From the NCBI GenBank assembly GCA_020849175.1, contig JADLGR010000042.1, positions 1-34,324 of the forward strand: a stretch of 34,324 bases of DNA. The letters are read 5' to 3'. The notes beneath the pieces were generated by a model that saw nothing but the letters and a program-made list of their open reading frames with translations, did no database searches and was not told where the DNA came from. The position numbers and the translations under genes were made by a program. Shown in pieces: positions 25,267 through 32,050 of the stretch (positions within the stretch are counted from its first letter, which is position 1; the number at the start of each line of letters is the position of its first letter). The DNA comes from Deltaproteobacteria bacterium (lineage in GTDB: Bacteria; Myxococcota_A; UBA9160).

Positions 25267-25696
25267 ACGCTTCACCGGAGCCACCCTTCTCGAGGCCGTT
25301 CAGCGCGCGCGCGAGGCCCTCGGGCCCAGCGCTCTCGTCGTTGCCGTGCGAGGACCGGCAGACCGCGGCTGGCTGCGCTGGCTGCGTTCCGGGGTCTTCG
25401 AGGTGCGCGTACGGCGTTCGGCCGAGCCGGCGGCGGACGAGCTACGCCGGCTCGGAGCCCGAATCGATGCGCTCGGCGCCGCGCTGGAGAGAAGCGACCG
25501 TCTTGCCGACGAGGTGGCGGCGCTGCGAGAAGGCGTCGAGGCGCTCGAGCGCCGTCTGTCCACCGAGATGGACTCGCCGCGAGGCCCACGACCCCGCGTG
25601 GTGCGAGCTCGCATCGGCCCCGACGGGGTGGACCGAAGCCCGGATCCGACAGCAAGGAGTGACGACGCATGGACTCGAAGCTCGACCAGTTCGTGA
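25256..25696 (+). CDS. FlhF N-terminal-domain protein lacking the GTPase
   Basis: The 146-aa protein begins MRAERFTGATLLEAVQRARE followed by ALGPSALVVAVRG. This fits the FlhF start, whose usual form has K-R-F, a T-x-x-E-A helix and R-E-x-L-G-P-D-A-x-I. After a basic strand region (about 40-60) comes a coiled coil (about 62-105; LRRLGARIDALGAALERSD) and a low-complexity tail. The SRP-type GTPase domain of FlhF, about 280 residues, is missing: the HDOD gene starts within the end of this frame (28-bp overlap), leaving no space. FlhF places flagella at the pole, and its N domain recruits partners. A stand-alone N domain could be an adaptor or a remnant. The GTG start overlaps the FliM-like gene. 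Confidence 0.65.
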   Translation: MRAERFTGATLLEAVQRAREALGPSALVVAVRGPADRGWLRWLRSGVFEVRVRRSAEPAADELRRLGARIDALGAALERSDRLADEVAALREGVEALERRLSTEMDSPRGPRPRVVRARIGPDGVDRSPDPTARSDDAWTRSSTSS

Positions 25697-26520
25697 GCCG
25701 CATCGGGGACCTCCCGTCCGTGCCGGCGGTCGCCGCGACCGTCATCACGCTGGTGGAGGATCCGAACGCCTCCGGCGAGGATCTGCGCGCGGTGATCGAA
25801 CGCGACCCGGCGCTCGCTGCACGCATCCTCAAGGTCGCGAACTCGTCACTGTTCGGATTCTCGCGGCGGATCGAGACTCTACGGCACGCGATCTCGCTCC
25901 TCGGCTTCCGCACGGTCAAGAACCTCGTTCTCGGGGCCTCGATGAAGGAGACGTTCAAGCGCTTCGGCCTCACCGAACGCCTGCTCTGGGAGCACGCCAC
26001 ACAGGCGGCCGCCGTCGCCGCGCGTCTGACCGACCACCCGGCGATCGACGTCGAGCGCGAGGAGGCCTTCACCGCGGGCCTCCTGCACGACCTCGGAAAG
26101 ATCGCGCTCGACAACGCGGCCCCCGACGACTACTCGAGAGCCGTGGCGCGCGCCTACAACGACGGCGTGAGCTTCGTCGACGCCGAGCGTGAAATCTTCG
26201 GGTTCGATCACACGCAGCTCGGCGCGCTCGTCGCAGAGAAGTGGAAGCTCCCGCCGCGACTCGAGACCGTGATTCGCCTTCACCATACGCCCGAGGCGCT
26301 CGACGGACTCTGTGTCGAGGATCGGCGCCTGACGGCGCTTGCGAGCGTCGCGACCGCGCTGTGTACGCGACTCGGTGTCGGCCGAAGGGCGCCAGTCGAG
26401 AGCTTCGATCCGAGAACGCTTCCCGCGTGGAGCGTTCTTGGTCTCGGCGACGAGGACTTCGATGGCGTGCTCGAGATGGCGAGCAGCGTCGTGAAGGACA
26501 GCGAGGGCCTGTTCGGGTAG
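25669..26520 (+). CDS. HDOD-domain signalling protein
   Basis: The 283-aa protein is a single HDOD domain with almost nothing added. It starts with LPSVPAVAATVITLVEDPNA (about 15-34) and the helix-rich segment RDPALAARILKVANSSLFGF. LRHAISLLGFRTVKNLVLGA follows, then TAGLLHDLGK with His140-Asp141 and a late HHTPE. HDOD proteins are HD-like, usually without the full metal set, and work as regulators in chemotaxis, motility, cyclic-di-GMP and cell-cycle control. No partner domain shows its input. AGGAG lies about 10 nt before the ATG. It overlaps the FlhF-like gene by 28 bp, so it belongs to the flagellar transcription unit. It converges on flbD, separated by 17 bp that contain the palindrome GGGCGGCCGCCC (26520-26531). 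Confidence 0.9.
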   Translation: MDSKLDQFVSRIGDLPSVPAVAATVITLVEDPNASGEDLRAVIERDPALAARILKVANSSLFGFSRRIETLRHAISLLGFRTVKNLVLGASMKETFKRFGLTERLLWEHATQAAAVAARLTDHPAIDVEREEAFTAGLLHDLGKIALDNAAPDDYSRAVARAYNDGVSFVDAEREIFGFDHTQLGALVAEKWKLPPRLETVIRLHHTPEALDGLCVEDRRLTALASVATALCTRLGVGRRAPVESFDPRTLPAWSVLGLGDEDFDGVLEMASSVVKDSEGLFG

Positions 26521-26537
26521 GGCGGCCGCCCGGCAGG

Positions 26538-26759
26538 CTACTCCGGCGCCTCCCACGGCACGCCCGGAAGGGCGCCTGCGCCCATCAGGCGGTGGCGCCA
26601 GCGTACGATTCGGCCGGTGAGCTCTTCGGGCGATTCGAGCACCCGCAACCGGTCGCCGTTCGCCATGGCGACGACGGTCTCGCCCGCGACCTCGACGAAG
26701 GTGATCTGCTCGTCGTTCACGAGGAGCTGCGTTCCGTCGAGTCGCGTTAGCCAGATCAA
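26538..26759 (-). CDS. FlbD-family flagellar protein, TTG start
   Basis: The 73-aa product, read from TTG, starts (M)IWLTRLDGTQLLVNDEQITF and continues VEVAGETVVAMANGDRLRV with LESPEELTGRIVRW. This is the short FlbD family pattern: I-x-x-T-R-L-(N/D)-G, a conserved N, the I-x-x-(I/V)-E strand, T-V-x-x-x-x-G and V-x-E-S. These small proteins lie in flagellar operons, often before motA, and differ from the Caulobacter response regulator of the same name. Their function is unclear. The TTG is supported by AGGAG (26766-26770, minus strand) 6 nt upstream and by homology starting exactly there; no ATG or GTG fits. It is the only gene of the cluster on the minus strand. Confidence 0.8.
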   Translation of the reverse strand: MIWLTRLDGTQLLVNDEQITFVEVAGETVVAMANGDRLRVLESPEELTGRIVRWRHRLMGAGALPGVPWEAPE

Positions 26760-27052
26760 GGCTTTCTCCTGCTGCCTTCGAGCATCGGCAAACGGACGCG
26801 CCGGGTGGAGGCGCGGCGGACGTTGCAGCGTGCAAGGCGGCGATGCAGGGCGAAATGCGCGATGCCGGCAGCTTCGAAAGGCCGGCCGCCGAGGCCGGCG
26901 CCCAGCGCAGCGCAGTGGGCGCGCAGCACCCTCCGTAACTCCGAGATCGGGGAGGGGCGGGACGTAGTACGCCCGGCGCGCTGCGAGGCGCCGCTCGGCA
27001 TCGGCACCGCGTTTGCGAAGACGTGAGCGTGGCATGCCGATGGTGCCGGGCA

Positions 27053-27094
27053 GGAGCCGGGACGACCTCCCCCCCAAAACGTCGTCCCGGCTCC
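27053..27094. repeat. 14-bp perfect inverted repeat
   Basis: GGAGCCGGGACGAC (27053-27066) pairs perfectly with GTCGTCCCGGCTCC (27081-27094) around a 14-nt loop that is C7 followed by A4. It has no T-tract on the plus strand. It sits upstream of both divergent genes, so it is not an ordinary 3-prime terminator. Confidence 0.7.
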
Positions 27095-27101
27095 GGCTCT
27101 T

Positions 27102-27133
27102 CCCGGGGCGGAGCGAAGGGGCTCCGCCCCGGG
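27102..27133. repeat. 13-bp perfect inverted repeat
   Basis: CCCGGGGCGGAGC (27102-27114) pairs perfectly with GCTCCGCCCCGGG (27121-27133) around the loop GAAGGG. It starts only 7 nt after the preceding hairpin. Two such palindromes side by side resemble REP/BIME-type units, but I cannot see other copies in this window. Confidence 0.7.
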
Positions 27134-27179
27134 GAAACCGTCTCGGCGCGGGTCGATGCTGACGGGCGGGTGTCTTCTC

Positions 27180-27797
27180 ATGCGGCAGGTGCTGGTTGCC
27201 CTCGCAATCGTCTTGGCACCGGGGCCCGTGCTCGCGGATCCGCCGGCGCCCCTGACGCGAGGACCGCGCGACGCAACCGCCGGCGTCGCGCGAGAGGAGA
27301 GCGGCGAGGCAGCGCTGGCATCGGTCGAGCGTGCGCTCCTTGCCGCAGCACGGCGCGAAGACGGATCCCCTGCGCAGGCTCTTGCGCAGGCGCTCGCCCG
27401 GCTCGGCGCAGCGACGCGCATCGATTCGGTCTGCGCGCGGATCGCGGGGCGCTTCGGTACCCGGATCGCCGAGGCCGCGCGGCGCGCTGGCAGTCCGGAT
27501 GCGCTCGACTCCGTCGCCGCATGCAGTGCGCGGATCGGCCTCACGGCGCTCGCGAATCGTCTCCGAGCGGCGCGTATGCGCGACTTTGGTCCGCCCGCGG
27601 AGGTCACACTGGAAGAGGCCGACGCTGCGGAGATCGTCGGGGGCCCCGTCCGCGCGCTCGCCGCCTATGCACGGGGCGACTTCGAGGCCGTGCGGTCGAT
27701 GGACGGTGCCGGTGCGTGGGCGACGCTGAGCAGCGCGGCGCAGACCGCACGGCGTGCTCGCGCGGCTCTCGACGCGCCGCCGCGCGTCGCGCAGTGA
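27180..27797 (+). CDS. secreted helical protein of unknown function in the flagellar cluster
   Basis: The 205-aa product has a signal peptide (MRQVLVALAIVLAPGPVLA, cleavage before DPPAP). The mature part is Ala-, Arg- and Asp-rich and mostly helical, with two Cys (in DSVCARIAGRFGTRI and SVAACSARIG) that could form a disulfide in the periplasm. I do not recognise a family. It does not look like the ring-building domains missing from FliF. The ATG at 27180 is chosen because it starts the signal peptide; an ATG at 27156 would add 8 residues. It lies between flbD and the sigma-54 promoter of fliF. Possible roles, purely by context, are in the periplasmic part of the motor. Confidence 0.6.
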   Translation: MRQVLVALAIVLAPGPVLADPPAPLTRGPRDATAGVAREESGEAALASVERALLAAARREDGSPAQALAQALARLGAATRIDSVCARIAGRFGTRIAEAARRAGSPDALDSVAACSARIGLTALANRLRAARMRDFGPPAEVTLEEADAAEIVGGPVRALAAYARGDFEAVRSMDGAGAWATLSSAAQTARRARAALDAPPRVAQ

Positions 27798-27939
27798 CGC
27801 TCTCGCGGCACCGGCGTGACGGAGATTTGTCGCCTTGCCTTTCAGATTGCAACGTCGGACACAAGGAGCCGCTTCGTGAAACGGCGCCCCGCGCGTCCAA
27901 GGGTGCGCCGGACCGTCACATTCTTGCGTTGTGAGTCGA

Positions 27940-27955
27940 TGGCACGGCACTTGCT
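27940..27955 (+). promoter_or_regulatory. sigma-54 promoter of fliF-fliG-motE
   Basis: TGGCACG (27940-27946), 4 nt, TTGCT (27951-27955): a full match to the consensus TGGCACG-N4-TTGCW, with GG and GC in the -24/-12 phase. Transcription should start near 27967, about 12 nt before the fliF start. An inverted repeat TCACA-N9-TGTGA (27916-27934) lies directly upstream and may be an operator. The activator encoded at 22901 has the GAFTGA loop needed to work here. Confidence 0.9.
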
Positions 27956-27978
27956 ATCCCAGAAGCGGGGAGGGCCGG

Positions 27979-28977
27979 TTGCTGACGCGCGGAGTGCGTG
28001 GCTTGATCGCGGCGACACGAGCACTTCCGCCGGCCGCAAAGGCGGCCGCGGGCGGCGGGCTCGCGCTCGTGCTCGCGGCGACGCTCATCGCCGTCACGGG
28101 CGACCACAGATCCGGGGCGACAGCGCCCGGCGACGTCGGCGCCGGCTCCGAGCAGGCCCGCGGGACGTCGGGTGCCGCGGGGGCGCACGCATCGGATCTC
28201 CTCGCCCCTGGCGCCGAAGACGAAGCCCGGATCGAGCAAGATCTCGCAGCGCGGGCCGAGTCGCTGCTCTCGCGGGTCGTGGGCGAGGGCCGTGTCGAGG
28301 TACGCGTTCGCGCGGAGCTCGATCGGAGCCTGCGCGAGGAGACACGCGAGCGCTACGACCCGGACGGGCAGGTCGAACGCGTCGAGGAGAGGGCTCCGGC
28401 CGCGGCGGGTGCAGGCACCGAGCGCGTCGAGTACGACGTTGGAAAGCAGGTGACGCGCACCGTCACGGCGGCGGGCGCGATCGCACGCCTACACGTTGCC
28501 GTGCTCGTCGACGGGAAGCTGCCGTCCGGCGGCTTGCCGCCGGCGCAGCTCAGCCCATGGTCTCCGAGTGAGCTTGCGCAGCTCGAGACGCTCGCCCGGC
28601 AGGCCGTCGGATTCTCGGCCGAGCGCGGTGACGTGCTCACGCTCACGAGCGTCCCCTTCGAGACCCGGGGCTCGTGGATGGGGGCGGGCCCACTCTCGGC
28701 TCTCGGCTCCGAAGCTGCGCGTACGCTCCTCCTGCTGGCGGCCGTCATCACCGCTGCGGCCGTGGCGCTGCGGACGATTCGTCGGGCTCCGGCGATGGCG
28801 GGGCTTCCAATGCCGGCCGCAGAGCTCGAAGCGCTCCTTCTCCATGCAGCGCGACGAGACGATGCCTCCGCGACCCTCCAGCCTGGTGTGCAGGTTCGCG
28901 ACGTGCGGGGCTCCGCCCAGAAGGCGCGTGCGAGCGACGCCGCGGCCGCGACGATCCGCGCCTGGCTCGAGGAGTAG
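27979..28977 (+). CDS. fliF: short FliF-type MS-ring protein lacking RBM1 and RBM2
   Basis: The 332-aa protein has a first span (about 22-41), a short linker, one ring-building domain, a second span (about 247-266) and a cytosolic tail. The domain matches FliF RBM3 and its beta-collar: VGEGRVEVRVRAELD (101-115), ETRERYDPDGQVERVEE (121-137) and EYDVGKQVTRTV (151-162). IARLHVAVLVDG (168-179) and ERGDVLTLTSVPFE (215-228) follow. The tail ends AAAATIRAWLEE, the FliG-binding helix. Normal FliF is about 530-570 aa. The missing 200 or so residues are RBM1 and RBM2, normally between the first span and RBM3. The start is TTG at 27979, with GGGAGGG upstream and the sigma-54 start just before; a later GTG at 27994 is possible. 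fliG follows 4 bp downstream. Confidence 0.85.
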   Translation: MLTRGVRGLIAATRALPPAAKAAAGGGLALVLAATLIAVTGDHRSGATAPGDVGAGSEQARGTSGAAGAHASDLLAPGAEDEARIEQDLAARAESLLSRVVGEGRVEVRVRAELDRSLREETRERYDPDGQVERVEERAPAAAGAGTERVEYDVGKQVTRTVTAAGAIARLHVAVLVDGKLPSGGLPPAQLSPWSPSELAQLETLARQAVGFSAERGDVLTLTSVPFETRGSWMGAGPLSALGSEAARTLLLLAAVITAAAVALRTIRRAPAMAGLPMPAAELEALLLHAARRDDASATLQPGVQVRDVRGSAQKARASDAAAATIRAWLEE

Positions 28978-28981
28978 AGCC

Positions 28982-29983
28982 ATGGAATTCGAGCGGATGA
29001 CGGGCGTCGAGAAGGCAGCCGTCCTCGCGCTCGCTCTCAGTCCCGACGATTCACGCGAGCTCTTTGCGCACCTCGATGATGCCGACCTCGAGCGCGTGCT
29101 CGTCGCGGTCGCACGCGTCGGAGAGGTGCCGGGTCCGGTGCGAGAGCGGGTTCTGGCCGAGTATCGCGACGCCGTCGCGCGCAACGCCGACGCGCTCGTG
29201 GGCGGGCGTGCTCGTGCGCTCGCGCTCGCGCGTGGCACGCTCGACGCCGAACGCGCCGCGCGGGTGTGCCGGGGGATCGGAAGCGAAGAGACGCGGATCG
29301 ATCGGACGCTCGCGGGATTCGCTCCGGGCTTCGTCGCGAGAACGCTCGCGGGCGAGCACCCGCAGACGATCGCGCTCGTGCTCTCGCAGCTCCCGGAGCA
29401 GCGAGCCGCGGCCGTGATGGGCGTGCTTCCGGAGAGCCTCGGCGCCGAGGTGGTGATCCGGCTCGCGAGTCTTGGCGCCGTGCCTGCGGACGTCCTCGAG
29501 GAGATCGAGGCGGGCGTTGCAGAGCTGTTCGACGAGGGCCGTGCGCCGGCGGCGGCCGTTGGCGGTGAAGAGGTCGCTGCCCGCATCCTCAACCGTGTTC
29601 CGCGTGCGGCCGGAAGCGCGATCCTCGACGGCGTGCTCTGCCGCGCTCCCGAAGTCGCGAGTGAGATCCGGCGCCGGATGCTCCGCTTCGACGACCTGCG
29701 CCGCCTCGACCGGCGCGACTTCCAGACGCTCCTGCGCGAGATCTCGATCGAAGACCTCGTCCTCGCCCTCAAGGGCAGCGCCGACGAGATGCGCGAGAAG
29801 GTGTTCGAGAACGTCTCGCACCGCGCAGCCGATCAAATCCGCGCCGAGTCCGAGCTGATGGGTCCGGCGAGACGATCGGAGGTCGACGCGGTGCGCGAGC
29901 GCATCGTCGAGAGCGCGCGCCGCCTCGCGGACGACGGACGAATCGATCTGCGCGGCGAGGAGAGCGCAGATGAGCTGGTCTGA
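28982..29983 (+). CDS. fliG: flagellar motor switch protein FliG
   Basis: The 333-aa protein is full length, with N-terminal, middle and C-terminal domains. The middle domain has the FliM-binding EHPQTIALVLSQLPE. The C domain has MLRFDDLRRLDRRDFQTLL, ALKGSADEMREKV and SHRAADQIRAE. By coincidence of length its numbering matches E. coli: Lys264 and Arg281 are kept, position 288 is Ala instead of Asp, 289 is Glu, and Arg297 (GPAR) is kept. These charges face the stator. FliG couples the MS ring (FliF tail) to the C ring and makes torque. The ATG has GGAG upstream and the gene is coupled to fliF. Its 3-prime end overlaps the next gene by 14 bp. Confidence 0.95.
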   Translation: MEFERMTGVEKAAVLALALSPDDSRELFAHLDDADLERVLVAVARVGEVPGPVRERVLAEYRDAVARNADALVGGRARALALARGTLDAERAARVCRGIGSEETRIDRTLAGFAPGFVARTLAGEHPQTIALVLSQLPEQRAAAVMGVLPESLGAEVVIRLASLGAVPADVLEEIEAGVAELFDEGRAPAAAVGGEEVAARILNRVPRAAGSAILDGVLCRAPEVASEIRRRMLRFDDLRRLDRRDFQTLLREISIEDLVLALKGSADEMREKVFENVSHRAADQIRAESELMGPARRSEVDAVRERIVESARRLADDGRIDLRGEESADELV

Positions 29984-30554
29984 GCGAGCCTGCCGGCGGC
30001 TGCTGGTCGCGGCGCTTCTTGCTGCCGCACCGGCCGCGGTCCCTCGTGCGGCAGCCGACGACGCCCTGCAGAGGCAGCGCACGGAGGCCGAGCGCGACGC
30101 TGCGGCGCTGCTCGGACAGCTTCGCGCCGAGGGTGAGGCGCTCGCCAGGCGCGAACGGCTCGTTCGCGAGCGCGAGCAAACCGGGAAGGCGGCACAGCAC
30201 GAGACCGAGCGCCGCCTCGCGGAGCTCGAATCGCTTCGCGTCGCGATCGACGAGCGACTCGAACGCCTGGCCGCGGCAACGGACGAGCGCGTCGCGCGCC
30301 TCGCCGACCTCTACGGCCGGATGCCCGCGGATCGCGCGGCGGTGATCCTCGCGACGCTCGATCCCGATCTCGCGGCGCGAATCGTTGGGCGCATGCGCCG
30401 CTCGCGCGCGGGCGCCGTACTGGCCGCGCTGCCTCCGGCGCGTGCGGCGGAGCTCTCACGACGAATCGTCCGGCCGGGGGGAGAAGCGCTCGCACCGCCG
30501 CTCGCGAGCGCGGCGCGGGGGCGACCGGGTTCGGGCGCGGCGTCCGTTCCCTGA
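29970..30554 (+). CDS. MotE-like periplasmic protein (MgtE-N-type domain)
   Basis: The 194-aa protein has a signal peptide or signal anchor (about 8-29, ending AAADD), a charged coiled coil (about 32-110) and a compact helical domain. That domain contains LADLYGRMPADRAAVILATL, then RIVGRMRRSRAGAVLAALPP (about 111-160). This domain belongs to the MgtE-N/MotE/YlxF group; in Sinorhizobium MotE helps the periplasmic motility protein MotC. The Ala/Pro-rich C terminus is low complexity. It overlaps fliG by 14 bp and ends the sigma-54 operon. It converges on the LarA-family gene; the 96 bp between hold only a short GGGGA/TCCCC hairpin. Confidence 0.75.
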   Translation: MSWSERACRRLLVAALLAAAPAAVPRAAADDALQRQRTEAERDAAALLGQLRAEGEALARRERLVREREQTGKAAQHETERRLAELESLRVAIDERLERLAAATDERVARLADLYGRMPADRAAVILATLDPDLAARIVGRMRRSRAGAVLAALPPARAAELSRRIVRPGGEALAPPLASAARGRPGSGAASVP

Positions 30555-30650
30555 CGAGCGGCGCGTGGCCGGGCGCGCGGGGGAATCCGGCTCCCCGCCG
30601 TCCGGGCGACGCCGACGCGGGGAAAGGACGCCGCGCCATCGCTGCGGGCG

Positions 30651-31964
30651 TCACGCGAAGCGGCCGAGCGCGCGCCGCTCGCCGCGAACGGTCGCCAGCA
30701 CGTAGGGCCCCTGCGGCAGCACGGCGATGCGAGCGCCGGGGCCGACATCGCGCAGAGCGAGCGCGATACCCGCCTGCGGTGACGAGACCGGTTCGACGAA
30801 GAGCCCTCGCTGCACGTCCGCCGGCAGGCCGTCGCTGTAGAGCAGCACGCGAGCGCGGCGCAGTGCCTGACACAGGCACTGCACCATCCACTGATCGACG
30901 ACGAAGAACGAGGGATCGGAGAGCTTCGCCTCGAAGGCCATGGCGCCACCGCTCTCGCGCAGGCAGCGCTCGAACGAAGGGCTGCCGATTCCCTCCGCGA
31001 GGCTCGCACAGAGCAGGATCGTCCCGCCGGGCCTCACGACGGCTGCGGCTGCGGCGATGCCCTTGATGGCCTGATAGAAGGTCCGGTCGAGCGGCGATCC
31101 TCCACCCGAGACCACGACGAGATCGGCCGGCGCTGCGATCGCAACGTGCGACTCGGCCTCGACGAAGCGGATCGCCTCCTCGTGTGAGGTCTCGACGTCG
31201 CCGCAGAAGACGCCCGCAATGCGACGCTCGCGGTCGAGAGCAACCTGCACGCTGAAGTGAACACCGACGCGGCGGGTCACCTCGACGAGCGCTTCGTGGA
31301 GCGGGTTGCCTTCCACGAGTCCCGCGCCGACGCGGCCCTCGAGGATGGCCGGCCCGTGCGCCACGCGGATCGTCTCGACCGACGCGAGCCCCGGGCAAAC
31401 GGCCTTGCGACCGCCCGAGTAGCCGGCCATGAGATGCGGCTCGACGAGGCCGGTCACGACGCGAAGGTCGCGCTCGACGAAGAAGCGGTCGATCTGGATC
31501 GGTAGTCCGCTTCGAGTCGCACCGAGATCGACGTGCGCGGCGGCGTCGCGCGCGTCGTGCTGCACGACACGAAGGGTCCGCGCGAGCTCGGTGCCGAGGA
31601 TCTCGCGCAGCTCGGCCGGCGTGGCCGCTCGATGGAGTCCGGTCGCCACCTGAACGGTCACGGCCTCGGGCGAGAGGCCACCTCGGTGCAGGGCATCGAG
31701 AATCGGTGGAAGCAGCATCGCGTTGGGAACAGGCCGCGTCTGGTCGCTCACGACGATCACCGCGTCGCGGCGGCCCTGTGCGAGCGTGTGCAGCGGCGCC
31801 GCGCTGCCGGGCGAATCGAGCGCGGCGCGAAGCGCTGCGACGGGGTCGCGGAGCGGCTCGACCACCGTCTTTCGGAGCACGTCGACGTGCGCCGCGCCAG
31901 CAGCCGCCGGCTCGGGAAGCTCGACCTCTCGCTCGCCCGTACCGTAGGCAAGACCGATTCGCAT
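30651..31964 (-). CDS. LarA-family (nickel-pincer racemase-like) protein
   Basis: The 437-aa protein has the LarA order of motifs: VSDQTRPVPN (72-81), TGLHRAAT (108-115) and GLVEPHLMAGYSGGRK (172-187), then VAHGPAI. His111, His177, Lys187 and His203 correspond to LarA His108, His174, Lys184 and His200. These are the catalytic and nickel ligands and the lysine that carries the pyridinium-dithiocarboxylate nickel cofactor. It therefore probably racemises or epimerises a 2-hydroxy acid in the cytosol; the substrate is not given by sequence. The cofactor genes larB, larC and larE are not in the window. The ATG at 31964 begins the family's MRIGLAYGTGEREVELP. It is divergent from the amidase gene and has no strong Shine-Dalgarno site. 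Confidence 0.9.
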   Translation of the reverse strand: MRIGLAYGTGEREVELPEPAAAGAAHVDVLRKTVVEPLRDPVAALRAALDSPGSAAPLHTLAQGRRDAVIVVSDQTRPVPNAMLLPPILDALHRGGLSPEAVTVQVATGLHRAATPAELREILGTELARTLRVVQHDARDAAAHVDLGATRSGLPIQIDRFFVERDLRVVTGLVEPHLMAGYSGGRKAVCPGLASVETIRVAHGPAILEGRVGAGLVEGNPLHEALVEVTRRVGVHFSVQVALDRERRIAGVFCGDVETSHEEAIRFVEAESHVAIAAPADLVVVSGGGSPLDRTFYQAIKGIAAAAAVVRPGGTILLCASLAEGIGSPSFERCLRESGGAMAFEAKLSDPSFFVVDQWMVQCLCQALRRARVLLYSDGLPADVQRGLFVEPVSSPQAGIALALRDVGPGARIAVLPQGPYVLATVRGERRALGRFA

Positions 31965-32050
31965 GGTCCGAACGTACTTCGCGACCTGGCCGAGCGGCCA
32001 GACCGGGGACGCTCACGCCGACCGTGGTACCGTCGCCGGCAGAGGGGAGC

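Larger units (their letters stand above)
26760..27179. other. gene-free divergent region between flbD and the secreted protein gene
   Basis: About 420 bp without a convincing gene; the only ORF of note (26805-27026) has Arg/Ala shadow composition. The right half holds two strong adjacent hairpins, annotated separately. I see no clear sigma-70 or sigma-54 promoter for either divergent gene. Confidence 0.5.

Noticed and set aside
26805-27026. 73-codon ORF in the flbD upstream region
   Set aside because: Arg/Ala-rich shadow composition, no ribosome-binding site and no recognisable family; the region is better read as intergenic.
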